64,000 bases of DNA. It comes from Chionis minor (lineage: Eukaryota; Chordata; Aves; Charadriiformes; Chionididae). A program made the position numbers and the translations under genes. A model generated the notes under the pieces. It worked only from the letters and a program-made list of their open reading frames with translations, searched no databases and had not been told where the DNA came from. The stretch covers positions 319,943 through 383,942 of the forward strand of contig VZSF01003927.1 in NCBI GenBank assembly GCA_013398295.1, written 5' to 3'. Shown in pieces: positions 38,493 to 51,085 of the stretch; position 1 is the first letter of the stretch, and each line of letters opens with the position of its first letter.

Positions 38493-40329
38493 TGTGTATG
38501 ACTGAAGTATTGCTGGTGAACATAACGGTTTGGTTGCCTTTGTTGCCGAAGGCTGGAGTTGTTAAAGCCGTTGCTGGGTTTGGCATTCTGTAACAACACA
38601 TCATGACAATTGTTTTAACATTCACTGTTAGCCTGGCATTGTCTGCCACGGCCTATCCAGATACCCTGTTCCCTCAGTACTGCAGACTTTTGGTGCACTT
38701 CAGTGTGTAACTGCTTTCAGTGCCTGTTAACGTGGCGGGGATGGCGGAAGAAATAGCACAAAGTCTTTCCCCAGATTGTGTGACTCCTTTTTCCCAGTCC
38801 GTATCCCTCTGTCTAGGTTGTCCATAGCCTTGCACCTAGCTGTCACAGTACCCAGCAGTCAATTTACTCATCTGCTGCACTGCTTCTCTTCCTGCCGTCA
38901 CGACGGTTGCATATAATGTAACGCTCAAAATTAGCAAAATACTGCCTGTTACCTAAACTTACACTCACCATGTTAACGTGCAGCCCTGCAGTAACCATTA
39001 GATTTATTAGATTCTGCCACGCACATTTGTAATATGGAAACACACACGCATATTTGGGATATGGAAACCACACAGATGTAGAACATTTTACAACATGTAT
39101 TTGAGACAGTTTAGAGTTACTGCTAAAATGTTCCAGCATGTGGAGAAAGACAGATTGTCTAATTTTGAACAACACTTATGAATAAAGTCATACAAAACTT
39201 AGTTACATGGACTGAAGAAAATTTTAGCCATGGTCTCCCAAGGGCTAGTCACAATAGAAATGGGATTAAATCTGACCAGCAGTGGCTTCTATGTGACAAT
39301 GTAGTAGAGAAGTAAGAAACTAAGTCCCATCACATTAAGAAATATTTCTATGATAAAATTTTGTTTTTTAAAGAGTCAGCTGTGTGACGTGTTGAAGAAG
39401 CATTATTATTTTACTGTAAAGCAAACCAAAGGGAAGAATTCTATGCAGAAGCATACAGCTAGAGATGTGATGACCCAATGGCTAAACCTTTTTTTACCAT
39501 TACTTCTTTGGTAACTAATACCAGGTTAGGTTATTTCCTGTGCTGCTTTCTTTGGTTAAAAAGCCCCACTGGATTTTTTTTTGCTGATGTCAAATATTCT
39601 GATTAGTTAGTAAATCTGACATCTGCTATATACACCCATGAAAGAAAGAGTGTAGTGATGAGTGGTTGGAGAAACTGCCTAGTAAGCAAGCTTTAAAACA
39701 CAAACAAAACATTATCCAAATACTGAAGCCAAAGGAGAAATTAAACAAAAGTCAGAGATCAATTCAGCTGCCACTAGAGGAGGAAATGCTCTTTCAGATT
39801 GCTGGTTTAACAATCAGATGGAGAATTTAGCAGGGCTTTGTTTTTCTTATTATTAAATCAAGAGCGTAAAAATATCAGGCCACTGTCACAAATAGAACTG
39901 GGCAGGCTATTTTTAAGGAAAATTTATTTAACAAAACCTTTATACAGTGTGACTGACCCTTAAGCCCAGTGACCACTCTGCTGTCTTTGGCAGGATCTCA
40001 GAAAGGGAAGGAGGACTAAGGAGATGATAGAAAATGTCTGGAGCTCCCAGAAGTGCTTTCTCAGATCTAGTGACTGGTAGAAGACAAAGAATTGAAAAGG
40101 GCTATTTCAGAGCCTAGTCAGGGCAACCTGAGAGCGAGAACAAAAAACTGGTTGAAAAAGTAGTGCAAAGGACCTCTCAGGTGGAGAGATGTGTTACAAG
40201 AGGAAGGCATTGGAGAAAACTTGCTAACAAGTGTGATAAGTAGGTGAAATCTGAGGAACTAAAGACAGGATAGTCGATTTTTTCAACAGGTGCCATGTGG
40301 AAGGGGAAACTGGAATAAAAGCACAGAAG
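38493..40329. other. AT-rich unique DNA, no gene seen
   Basis: No recognisable feature. The 103-codon minus-strand frame at 38864-39175 overlaps nothing conserved that I can identify. Confidence 0.5.
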
Positions 40330-40980
40330 GATGGTAGGCTGCAAGAGCCTAACACGCTCTTCCCTGGGAAGGGCACACAGGTCTCCGGTGTGGTGTTGTG
40401 CCCTTGTAACGGGTGTGCTGGCAGCATGTGCTCAGGGAGGCCCTTCACCTCCTGCTTTTCCAGATGATCTGTGCCTGGTCCGGTCAGACAGCTCCCTCGG
40501 CTTGTAGCAGATGAGCTGGGCAAGATCCTGTCTGCGGACTGCCTTTTCTGGCTGCCTTTGAGGTGGTACCTGCTGCCTGGCCAGGCAGCTGGCCACCGTA
40601 CGCCGGCCCTGGCCCAAGTCATGGCAGGGCATAACCTAATGTCTGAGCAGGACACCTATGCCTAATCTTTGCAGCACGTCTGCTGCTGGGGCTGTGGCTC
40701 CCGGCTGCTCTGAAGACAGCTCTGAAGGTGCAGGGAGACCCCAGCACCCCCCCTTGCTGTCCTTGGCCTTCATATGACACCTGTGCAGGCTGCACACAGG
40801 CTGGTCGTCTTCTGTCAATTGTGTGACATTAAAAGTGTGCTTGAGTGGCCCAGGAGTGGCTTGTTGGTTCTTCACTGTCTCTCCAAAGACTGTGACTTGT
40901 AACTGTGAGTGTTGGAGCTGTACGAGCACAGGCACCGTATCTGCTCCGTGGCGGTGGGAAGGACAGGTTGACCGTGCGTA
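40330..40980. other. GC-richer block with overlapping open frames, no supported gene
   Basis: This 650-bp block has higher GC and more CpG than its surroundings, and open frames of 64-143 codons on both strands, including a 143-codon minus-strand frame at 40224-40655 that is the longest in the window. Open frames on both strands at once are what high GC and few stop codons produce by chance. I see no domain, signal peptide or splice-site support and do not call a gene. Confidence 0.35.
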
Positions 40981-42270
40981 GATGACGTTGAACGTTTCTT
41001 ATCAATATATGTGGAAAACACCTCCTTTCTGTGAACTGCCTTCTGGACAAATCTTTTCCTGCATGTGCGTTCGGGACCATTTGACTACCTTATCTGCTCT
41101 TATACATAATATACACCATGGCATTTCACAGAAGAAAAGCAAAAGGCTGATGCACTTCACAAAGTTACACACAGAAAACAATTTTTTAAAAAATATTTTT
41201 CATAATATCTATGGGCAGGTGATCTTCTTGAAGCACATACACTGACAGTTTATGTCACATTTTATACTACATCTTGAGAACAGATAGGCTGGTTTTTAAA
41301 AAAAGGCCAGGCTCCCTGTAAGAATTTGGACCGTGATTAATGAGCTCTTTAAATTCTGAGATAACATTTTAATGCAAAAACCCCCAGCACCATAAGCCAA
41401 AATGAAAACAAACAAAAAACCTGACTCAAGAAATCTGTCAGTGGGAAGTATGTGTATTTAATTTTGGTAGTTTGTTTGTATGTCCCCAGAAAACTGTATT
41501 TCTTTTATGTAAAAGAGGAAAGGCTGCCCCAGGAAAAATACTAGTTCTGAAGAATATTAGAGTTGTCATAACGCTGCAACATTCTTATTAAATTTGAATG
41601 TGATGATGTTTTAGACCATAGATGGACTGGTCTGCAAGTTGTTGGGCCCTGCATTTGAACCTCCTGTGGAATGAAGGGCAGAAGAGGTATCTGGTGGTGT
41701 GCAGTGAATACGCATTTTTTAACCAGTTTGGTGCAAAATGCAGAATCTGAGCTAAGCCTCAGAAGATCACAGACGAGCAGCCTAAGCAGAGCTGTCTGGG
41801 TTCACAGAGAAGCAGGTAAGGAATGCTTGCCTGTCCCGTTCTGCTGAGAGGGTGACAGCCTCTGTCGGAATGGAACAGGCAGCTGTGGGAGCAGCTAGAG
41901 TTGTCAGCCATAGCCTGATATACAGCTATGTCTGACCACGCCTTTAGAGTGCTGTGCACTGTTTTAGCACCTAAAAAATCTTTTCACATACTTAAATTCT
42001 TTGAATCTGCTCCTTTTTATAAAGGAATGCAGACTAGGGTTTGTGAGAGGTCCACACGGATCCGTCAAAATCTGAAATCACGGTAGCTTCCAGATCCTAT
42101 TTTGTTTGGGAACTTCTGGTCATAAGATGAACAATGTAATTTATATTCTGAATTGTAAGTCTATCTCATTGCTCAAATAAAAGAACACTCTGGAAAGTCC
42201 CATAGAATAGGGAGGAAAATATTTATAATTTAGAATTTGGAGGTTTTTATCCTTCAGCATTTTCATAGCT
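40981..42270. other. AT-rich unique DNA, no gene seen
   Basis: An 89-bp segment at 41727-41815 lies between an ACCAG acceptor-like end and a strong GCAG-GTAAGG donor-like site and is open in one frame, but at that length openness is expected by chance. Nothing else is recognisable. Confidence 0.45.
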
Positions 42271-42600
42271 CGGGCGGTCACGCCAATTACATGGCCGGGG
42301 CAGCGCTGCCCCATGGCCGAGCATCGCAGACCTGCTGCGGGCCTCTGCCCCTCCTCGCAGAGAGCGGCTGTGTTTTCCCTACGGAGTAACCTTACAGCCC
42401 TCTTCAGCATCACCGCCCCGTGGCCCTGCTGTCCCGGGAGCAATGTTGTCCGAGTCACCGTCCTAGAAATCCCAGCGCTTTGTTATCACCTTTGCCATCT
42501 TCCAGCGTCTTCCCTTTCGGTCCGAAAGGAAAGTAACTGCCCTCGTAACGCAGTGCCAGCAGGACCGCAGAAATTCTTTCGTACTGGCCTCTTTACAGCG
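42271..42600. promoter_or_regulatory. Small CpG island (candidate promoter or unmethylated regulatory element)
   Basis: By hand count this 330-bp segment has 25 CpG dinucleotides, 115 C and 83 G, giving 60% GC and an observed/expected CpG ratio of about 0.86. The flanks are AT-rich and nearly CpG-free. This passes the classic 200-bp CpG-island test. Such islands usually mark promoters in vertebrates. A 16-bp palindrome (42297-42312) lies near its left edge, and an ATG in good initiation context (CCCCATGG, 42313) opens a 102-codon plus-strand frame to 42621 with no recognised homology. No TATA box is evident. Whether transcription starts here is inference. Confidence 0.5.
42297..42312. repeat. 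16-bp perfect GC-rich palindrome
   Basis: GGGGCAGCGCTGCCCC is self-complementary without a loop and is flanked on both sides by ATGGCC. It lies inside the CpG island. It could be a dimeric protein-binding site or chance in GC-rich DNA. Confidence 0.85.
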
Positions 42601-42621
42601 TATGAATGCAAAACATACTGA
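42313..42621 (+). other. 102-codon open frame starting in the CpG island (doubtful)
   Basis: The frame begins MAEHRRPAAGL at a well-placed ATG and runs to a stop at 42619-42621. It spans nearly all of the island, has no membrane segment, signal peptide or known domain, and its composition follows the local GC. A minus-strand frame of 105 codons overlaps it at 42141-42458. It may simply reflect few stop codons in GC-rich DNA. It could alternatively be a first exon or a lineage-specific short protein. Confidence 0.12.
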
Positions 42622-45000
42622 ACATGTATTTTCTGTGTAAGAACATTATTTCAGATGACTATCTGGCAAAGAAAATGTTTCTGGATTGGAAAAAAACAAG
42701 ACTAGCCTCCAAATGCTGCCAAAAGCACTGAATCTTTTTTGAGGGCAGACACTTTGGATGTTTCAGCTGGCAGAAAATCGCTGAGGGGTATTTTTCAAAA
42801 TATAAAATACTGTTCTTTTGAAAATGCCCAGTTCTTTAGAAGAATGTAAAGTGCATTCACAGGATACTGGAACCCAGCCACCTGACACCGCTAGAATAGG
42901 AACAGTTCTTGCAAATCAGAATTGTACTTTGTATTTTAATAGTACTAATAAAATGGACTGAAGGAAACTCTTTCATTTGAGTAGGAGTTTATTTTTAGGT
43001 AACTCAGTAGCTGAAAATAGAATTTTCTATACATAGGAACCACATTTTGCCTCTGGTGCGTGTGTTTCTGTCTGGGCAGGCTTGGATGTGACTGCTGGGG
43101 ACGAATGAATTATCAGTTCTGCACGCATGGCAAGCCGCACTTGCGTCACTTTGGAAGCTTAACGATGACCCGCTGAAATGCTGAACCCAGAGTTTTAGAC
43201 ATAAACGCAGAGAAAATAAACATCTATCCATGTCATGGGCACCAGTTCTGTAGGCATTCTCCAAACTGCATTTGGAACGCGGCATCCTTGCTGACTTCTA
43301 CCTCTTGGGGCTTTCAGAAATGTTTGTGAATGAATGCTATAAAAGTCCACCCTTTTTCCCCTTTGTTCCATATTTTTGTTCCCATGTTTCCTTTCATTGC
43401 ACATGTCTGTGAGAAAAGTGCAAACCGTCTGGGGGAGAGGAGAGCCAACACAGGCTGTTAGCTTTGTGGACCGGAACAGTAAGGATCATGTTAAGTATTG
43501 TCTGCCTGGTTCTGTCGAGCTGACCTATAAATTATCATTACACAACTTCGTAACATGAGCTATAAAAATAAGTATTGAGAAATGAATAGGTCAGGGAATG
43601 AGAGTGAGTTCATTCTGTTGTGATTTCAAAACCACAATAGTTTCCCCCTTCCCTTTTCTTCCCCCAGAAGCAGAAATGAAATTATGTCATTTTACCTAGG
43701 TTTATCTGTCAGATTTTCCATAATTCGTTTGTAGATTTAAGAGTTCAAGCAGTTCAAAAGTAACTTATTTCTCTTTACTTTTAACTGGTCCTTCCCCCTC
43801 CCTTTTTTTTTTTTCCCTAATTTATTGAAAAACAGCCATTCACAGTATATTGGATTCTAGCTGTTATTCTTAATTGTAACAAAATGATGTTTTGTTTGGG
43901 GTCGGTTTGTTTGTTTGTTCTTTTTTTTGTACTTGCTTTTGAAAGAGGATACATTGAGAGCTTGCCAGACTGTAGCCTAACTGCACAGAAAATACAGTAT
44001 ATACATACTAACATCAGTACTGCTATGAACATTTTTTCACAGTCAGGAAGGATTTGCTACTCAGAAAGTGGTTTTGGCTTTGTAATTCAGTCTTGGACTG
44101 TTAGCAGCAAAAGGTGAAGATTAATGAAAAAAATCACTTGTACAGCTACGGTGCATAAAAATTTGAAAACAAGAAAAGATAATGGATTTCATTATTGGAA
44201 AAAAAAAAGTATGTGAATTAAGCCCTCGGATACATTCAGAGCACTAAAAATATGTTGTACGCAAGCCAGCGTAGCCTTTGAAAATGAACAATGTGGCAAC
44301 CCAGAATATCCTTCTTTATGTTCAGATATAGTGTTTGCACAGAAAGCCAGACAGTGCAGTAGCAGAGGTCCTCAAACAGCACCCACAGGGCACAGTGCAG
44401 CTCTTGGGGCAGCACAAGCAAGCGCTCCCGGGTCCCTCTGGATGCAGCTGTCTGGATCCTGCTTTGGAAGCGCTCCTCACACGGCAGTAGTTGAGAAGTT
44501 GAAGAGCACAGTTTAGACAAGAGATAGGGGGTTGGAATCCTTATTCCAGGGTGTTTACAACTTCAGGAGACAAGCTCAGAGGGGAGGAAGAGTTATCATT
44601 GCCTAGAAAAGGGATTCTGAATCAGAAGGAATCTAGGCTATTAAACCTACAGTTTAAAAGCATGGGATCTGCTGAAAAAGTAGCTTCATCTCAATGTAAA
44701 ACAATAATACTATCAATTTTATTAATTCTAACTCTATTAATTCCGATATTTAAGTGTTCTTTTGCATTAGGTCCTGCTGTGCATTCAGTGATTTTTTTCA
44801 AAAACTCCTGACTACCTGTAAATCTGAATATCAGTACAAAAGAGTGACCCATCCCAGTGCATCTCCGGGTAACTCCTAGGACAGTTTAGCTACAACGAGT
44901 CATGATCTAGTCATGAAATGCTTTCTTTTGCTCTTGGGAACTGTTTTCTAAAAACCATATTCAAGTCAGGAACTCACTTCAGTGGAAACTCAGTTCTTGC
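42601..45000. other. AT-rich unique DNA, no gene seen
   Basis: Contains a 12-base T run at 43803-43814, a (TTTG)n-like run at about 43904-43920 and an A run at 44199-44208. Open frames do not exceed about 94 codons. No gene or mobile element is recognised. Confidence 0.5.
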
Positions 45001-45400
45001 CCGTTACCAGTGAGCGCCACACCAGCTGCACTAGAGGGTTATGTTTCCTCAGGTTTTTTCTTTACATCCCCGTGATTCCTGCTTGCGCAGTTCTGTGCTC
45101 CCGGGCTCAAGTGGGGCTGCCTGGGTGGGATGTTTTGGGTCAGGCCCGCTCCTGTCAGTCCTGGAGACGCAGCTGGGGCCCAGAACGGTGCCGCATTTCT
45201 CTCCTCAGTGTCCCTGCCTGCAGAGAGCTGGCTCTTCCCGCGCCCTCCTGGGCCTCGGCTGGCAGAGGGGCCACCTGAGCGACCGAGGCAGTCGGGGTCT
45301 GGGGGGAGCCCAGTCCTGTGGCCAAACTTCCATGTGAGACGTGGAGGGATGGGTTCCCCTAGGACTGAGCCGAGGCCAGGTAACTCCATGATGCTTCTCA
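45001..45400. other. GC-rich patch with open frames on both strands
   Basis: This 400-bp patch holds about 17 CpG by hand count, less than a true island but well above its surroundings. Frames of 98-120 codons are open in several registers on both strands, so the openness reflects base composition. I recognise no protein. Possible readings are a weak regulatory island or an old GC-rich insertion. Confidence 0.3.
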
Positions 45401-48400
45401 TGCACTTTTTCTCTAGTGGACAGTGAGAAACGGGCTCCTCCAGAGTGCGATTACAGGAATAACTGTCTGATGCTTTTGCTCTGACTCATTCTTCAAATCA
45501 GCCTATCAGTCTCCATTGACTATTTTGGGAGCCTGGCAATACACGTATCCCAAAAAAATCTCTTCGCTGAATGACTAAGGAGACGGGTTCCTAACTGGCA
45601 CTCTGAATCATCTTGCCGGGGCCAACCATCTCTTAGCTGTTGAAACATCTAAGTTGGATGTGTCTTAAGCCAGTTTCTGATAAAATCAGGAATCAAACCC
45701 AAGAATCCTAGTTCACAGATTTTTTTTTCCTGTAACCATTAGAAAACACGTTGTACTTTTCTACCTCTAGGTATTTTCCATGATTTCAACTTCCTTCTGA
45801 AACTCAGACGTAAAGCTGCTTGCAATATTCAACTTTCATACACACAGAGGAAAAATCTGATATTAGTGTAGAACCAAACACAGTTTGCTAATTAAATTTT
45901 TTTTAATTTCATAAGGTATACATTTTAAGGAGCTAAGAAGAGGTAATATCTTTTCATTGATTTGGTGTTTTTGTGTCTGCAATCTATTCACTTGCTGCAG
46001 CAAGTTTTTTGTTTTTTTTCAACGTTAGATGCAGATTGCTATAAGCCATCTTAAATGTGCATATCCCTGAGAAGTCATATAATCATTTTGGCCAATATGT
46101 GAATTTCTTTTTAAGATTTCACTGTAAGGAGCACATTTTTTATAACTGAAGATTTGGATTCAGTGAAAGACTTTTTTCCATAAATGATATTCAAACGCCT
46201 TAAGTCATATCAGAGGATGTGCTATACTGGGAGCTGTGCTAGAAACCGTCTCTTCAGCTTGTCTTCTGGAGGTTCCCCGTGCAAAGGGATGGCCCTGGAA
46301 TGTTTAGGACCCTCAAATGATTGTAGAAACCTCCAGTTTCCCCAGTCACTTTCCATGATTTTTCTCTTTGTGTTCAGCCTTTCTAGGGTGACTAATTTAT
46401 GCACTCCCGTCCTGGTCTTCACTAAACTGAGGAATGGTGGTTTGCTCTGGAACCGTTAGCTCTCCAGAGAAGAAATACAGGAGCAATTCTTCAGGATGCT
46501 TGTATTTTTAATCTGCTTCCTTTTCCCAGCCTTTATCTTCATTTGACAGGGCATGTGGTTCCAGCCTAGAGAGCTTCTGGATTAATGCTTATCATTTTCT
46601 CATGGGAGTAGTTGTTGCGAACCTCCTGGCTTTGTCTTTCATCGCCTGGGTGGTTCCTCAGCTTTTTCCAGGGAAGCACAGTGATTCTTAACCTCAGTGA
46701 TAAGCCAGATGAAGTGGTTCAGGTGCCACAAGTAGTAGATTGCAGCCCATTTTCTGCTTGTGGAATACCACCCTCATTGTTTCTGGCAGGTAATGCTCAA
46801 GATTTCTTTAGCTATCCAGGCTTCCCGTCCCTGGCAGTATTTATGCACACCTTTTATATTTCTGGATGTTTGTGAGGTTAACAACCACCTCTTGTTGTAA
46901 ATGGTATTACTCAACATGGAATTGAATATATTTGTTTATGGGTATAAGTCTTACAAATATTACTACAGTAAGGTCAAGATGAGAGAGGGAGGTCCCTCTA
47001 ATATAATCCTTTTGTCCTGGTGTTATTGCTCCAGTCAGAGAAAAGGATTAAGAAAGCACCTGCTGTGCAGATACTTTTTTTTATGCTGATACTTTTAATA
47101 ATGAAGCAGCTTGTCCCTCTTCCATTCCTTATATTATGTATATTGCAAGCTTCTGTCTAATTTAATACCCCTACTTAACTTGTGGTTTCCCGCTTAGTTT
47201 TCAGAATTGTTTTTTCTATTTTCTCATTAATTCCAAAGGCCAACTTCCCTGTGAATTCATGTGTGTCTGGCTCACAGAGACATTCATGGCTTGATCTGTG
47301 CAAAGTCTCACTACGTGCCCTTATCACTCCATGTCTGAGACGCTTGCTCCAGGGTAAGGTAGCGATGGTCTCCAAAAGGAGAAGGCCAATGTAGTACATG
47401 CTCTGGCAAAAGCATGACAGGTGCTATATAAAATCTAAAAATACATCAAAAGTTTTAGCATATTATTTTGGAAAACAGGGTTGATTTCTCAGCATATTTT
47501 CCAATGACACTGTAAAATTCCTGCTTGGGCAGGCAGCACATTTGACAAGGCCATCTTTGAATAACTAGAAAGAAAATGGTCAACTATTTGACAGAAATCC
47601 TGGATAGGATCTAGCCTAGGAAGTAATTTCTGGAGGACACAAACTTATTTAGTAAATAAATTTTTAAGTATGAAACAGCTTTTTAGGAAAGGTATAAGGT
47701 ACCTACTTCAGATACCACTCTTATGACACCTGTCCTCACTTAAACTTTTGCTTGCATATCATTTATCTAGCATGAATTTGAATGTGATAGGACAAGTATT
47801 GAGACTTGTAGTCCCCATCGGTCATGTATAACAGTACAACTCTCTCTGGGAGTTGGGAAAATGAGTATTGTGATAAATATGCTTCAACTCCATTTTAAAA
47901 AAATTCTAAAGCTGAATTTTTGCAGCCTCCCATATGTATATACGATATTACATGTGTATCTGTAATACAAACTTTAAAAACTGCTGAAGAAAGTTCTGCC
48001 ACTGCAAGTGAATTAAAACACTAGCAACAAAAATAGTAGCTGGGTCTATGGAGAACAGAATGGTAACCCTGAGGGTCTTACAGGAGTTATGGACTGTTTG
48101 TTTCTCAGGACCTGTGTATGCAAGATCTGTACTTGGGTACATGCTCAACAATGTGAATACATTCCCTTTTAATAATCTGAAACATTTCTGTGGTCTAGAT
48201 TCAACTTGCAGTAAAGCTGGTGTCACTTAAGTACAATCCATAGTTGTACGTAGCAAGCAAAGCCTGTGATAATCCACTGAGGGTAGCTGAAAAGGTGAAG
48301 TATTGAGGGGTGTAACAGGGAAACCTTCCCTTCAACGTAAGAGCTGATCTGGATGTGAGGATATAAAGTCATTTCTGTAGAGTTAGCTTGTCGTTTTTGA

Positions 48401-49320
48401 GGTTGTGCTGAAACATCCACCACTGGAACAGGGAAGTGTTCCTGTCTGAGCCAGAAAAATACTCTCCTTTCCTCGTGAGTTTTCACCCCTATCTGATGAG
48501 CATACCTGCCCTATTAATGAAGCTGCATACCTATCCTAAAGCTCAGCTTTGACTTCGCTTTGATCTTTGCTCCTCATGCTCTGAAGAATTTAATATGAAG
48601 AAATGTTAAGTGATACATTATAAGTTTTATCAAGCAATTAATTTACTGTATAGAAAGAGGAAAAGCTAGTCCAAAACCTCAAAGGAAAAAATAAAGACAT
48701 TATTGAGGCCTTATATTTTTATTAGTTGGCTCCCTTCCCCGTTGTCTTGGACCTGTTTGCACTAGAAGAGTGTGAGTTTGTCACTAGTTCATTTGTGTTT
48801 TCTCTTATTTCATCCCATGGGTGAAGCTAACTGCTTCTGTCCGCATCCAGTGCTGAGGAGCTCTTCATTATATGGTCCTACATATCGGAAGAGAGAGGTT
48901 CTATTTCCTACTCATACAAGACTTGTTTTGTTGTGATGGCAGCCTGTTCTCAAGGAAAAGAGAGACCACTCATTTCCATACCTGATTATTCTGGTGATGT
49001 GTTTGCAGAAAGCCAGCCAAAATCAAGCCCTCTAAAACCATCCAAATAGAGATCCAGAACAGTGCTAAATTAGCATATGTTCATTAATACGGCAAGTGAG
49101 TATGTTAGATTGAGCACTTCTGCATTTTGTATTAGCATCTGTATTATTTTTCTTGTAGTCTATGAATGTATTTAGAAAATTAAGATCTATTAGTACAGAA
49201 CTAAAGAATTCATGCATTTTAATAAGTCACGAGACCCTTTCAATCATTTAGTTAATTTATTTTCATAAGCTGAGTGTGAAATACATACTGGATTTGGAAA
49301 ATTGCTATTCTCTTAAAGTG
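45401..49320. other. AT-rich unique DNA, no gene seen
   Basis: No recognisable gene. Text at 45511-45536 (CTCCATTGACTATTTTGGGAGCC) loosely resembles the core of old amniote repeats but is too degraded to call. Open frames are under about 93 codons. Confidence 0.5.
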
Positions 49321-49334
49321 TCAGGGCGCCCTGA
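49321..49334. repeat. 14-bp perfect palindrome
   Basis: TCAGGGCGCCCTGA is self-complementary and GC-rich within an AT-rich region. It lies about 180 bp from an old repeat relic. Function unknown. Confidence 0.8.
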
Positions 49335-49513
49335 GGAGCGTCGGTACATACTGTCCGTCTGTATATGATGCCGTGAAGGAGGCTGGAGCAGGATATGAGA
49401 ACAGCTCTGGAAAGAACAGCTAACGGGCTGCAAAGCTCACAGGACCTTCAGAGAGCAGGCGACAACCTGAATTAATCTGGCACTTTGAATGGGCAAAGCA
49501 ACTTTTCAGCTCT

Positions 49514-49640
49514 GTTTCAGCAAAGTACTGAAACCAACACCTGAAGTGTGTGAATGCCTTGCTGAGATCAGCAGGATTGTGGATGAGACAGAAATTAAGC
49601 GTGTGCTTAAGTCAGATTGGTGCTTTGTTCAGTTAGGCTA
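49514..49640. repeat. Relic of an ancient palindromic amniote repeat
   Basis: TTTCAGCAAAGTACTGAA at 49515-49532 and ATTAAGCGTGTGCTTAAGTC (49593-49612) followed by GGTGCTTTGTTCAG (49619-49632) match, from memory, a repeat abundant in turtles and crocodilians. That repeat has the arm pattern TTCAGCAAAGCACTTAAG ... GTGCTTAAGTGCTTTGCTGAA. The two ends are imperfect inverted complements (about 9 of 13 positions in the terminal arms). A 60-codon open frame across it (49489-49671) is therefore not a gene. I cannot name the family. Confidence 0.5.
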
Positions 49641-51085
49641 TTCTGATGGAGCAGCAGAATGTGCAAATTGACAGATTCTCCACTTCAAATCTTCTAAGCT
49701 TTCTCCCATAAATTCATATCTGTGAGCAACAATTTAAGCTCAGAAATCTTTAGCTGACAGCCAGAAGAAAATGTTTGTCTGCTTCAGTGGTAGTAAGTGC
49801 TTTATTTAACACTGGCTTCAGATACATGTTGGATCCTGATAGCATTTGTAAAACCAGGCCCTTTTATTTTGTATTTGCAATACCGTCTTTTGCGCTTGAC
49901 TTCCAGCACTAAAGTTTAAAAAAGTATATTCTTGGAAAAGGCATATAAGTTTGAATAATTATCCGGTTAGTTGATTGAAACTCATTTACATTTAATAACA
50001 TCCTGTTCTTCCTGGAAGCATACTTCTATAACAAAGGGCACCTCTGTTTGAGTTTAAACGTGCCAATTTGGTAGAACCTTCCTTTGGTGTGAATAGATAT
50101 TACAGGTAATGCGCACTCTCTGCATGTTTGTATGTGCCTCAGTTGGAACAGTCATCCCCATCAATTTGGGGTTTTTTTTACTCACCGCAGTGTGCAGAAT
50201 CCTTTCCAAATCAAGATCCTGTATATCACTTTGCACTATAAAATCTGTGCTTTCTTTTGAAGCTTTCACTTACAGCTTCTACTAACACAAGTATTTTTGG
50301 ACTCAAATTGCAAATGCACATGTGATCTTTTCTCTGTATTGATCACCTTTTCCTTCGTCCCTCCCATTCCTTTTACAAAGCCTAAATGAGACAGAATAAC
50401 AGGCTCACAAATCAGCTTCCACGTCTCTAATCATTGGATTCATCGGCTAAAATGTGAGAGACTCCTGAGGAAAAAAACAAGTCTTTCGTTAGTTAATTAA
50501 GGATGTACTTTCTGTAATTAATACAAATTATTACTTAAACAACTTTGAGAAAAGGAAGCAAGGACAATTTCTTGGCCATGCATATCAGAGCTCTGCCAAT
50601 GCATTTAAGGAGGTCAAATGACCTGACAACATGCCTGAACCCCCACCTGGTAAAATAATAAAAAGGCATAAGAATTCCTGTGTAGCCTTCCAATTTCAAT
50701 GTGCTAAGGGATTTCTTAAAAAGAAATGTGGTATGGGGGATGGGGGAAGTAAATATATAAAAAGGCAACAATGACATGATTTTATTCGTGTCTTTTAAAC
50801 TGAACAGCTGTAATATGTTACCGCATATTGTCCTTAATTATATTTCTTCTTGGCATAGATAAGTTTCCTGCTAATTGAAGGCTAATTAGAGAGATTTTCC
50901 ATCTTCCACTTTTTCTTGCTACAGTTCTTATATTATCACGTTTTTTTGTCAGTTTCTTATGGACAGGGACATTCTGCGCAGCAATGTTGTACCGTATAAG
51001 CAATCGATTACAAAAAATGTGTCGCATTTGGTTTTGAAAATACCCTGCGTAAAGATACTGTTAACATTTTTCAGACCTTCACAAC
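49641..51085. other. AT-rich unique DNA, no gene seen
   Basis: Nothing recognisable. TAATTA-type motifs cluster around 50490-50540. Open frames are short and without motifs. Confidence 0.5.

Noticed and set aside
40224..40655. 143-codon minus-strand open frame as a gene
   Set aside because: It lies partly in a GC-rich block where open frames occur on both strands, lacks any domain or splice support, and has no recognisable homology.
41727..41815. 89-bp splice-bounded open segment with a strong GCAG-GTAAGG donor
   Set aside because: At this length one of three frames is open by chance about half the time, the acceptor is weak, and the peptide is not recognised.
45511..45536. CTCCATTGACTATTTTGGGAGCC as an ancient repeat core
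   Set aside because: Resemblance is limited to about 20 bases with a mismatched centre.
49489..49671. 60-codon open frame as a small gene
   Set aside because: It lies across a recognisable old palindromic repeat relic.
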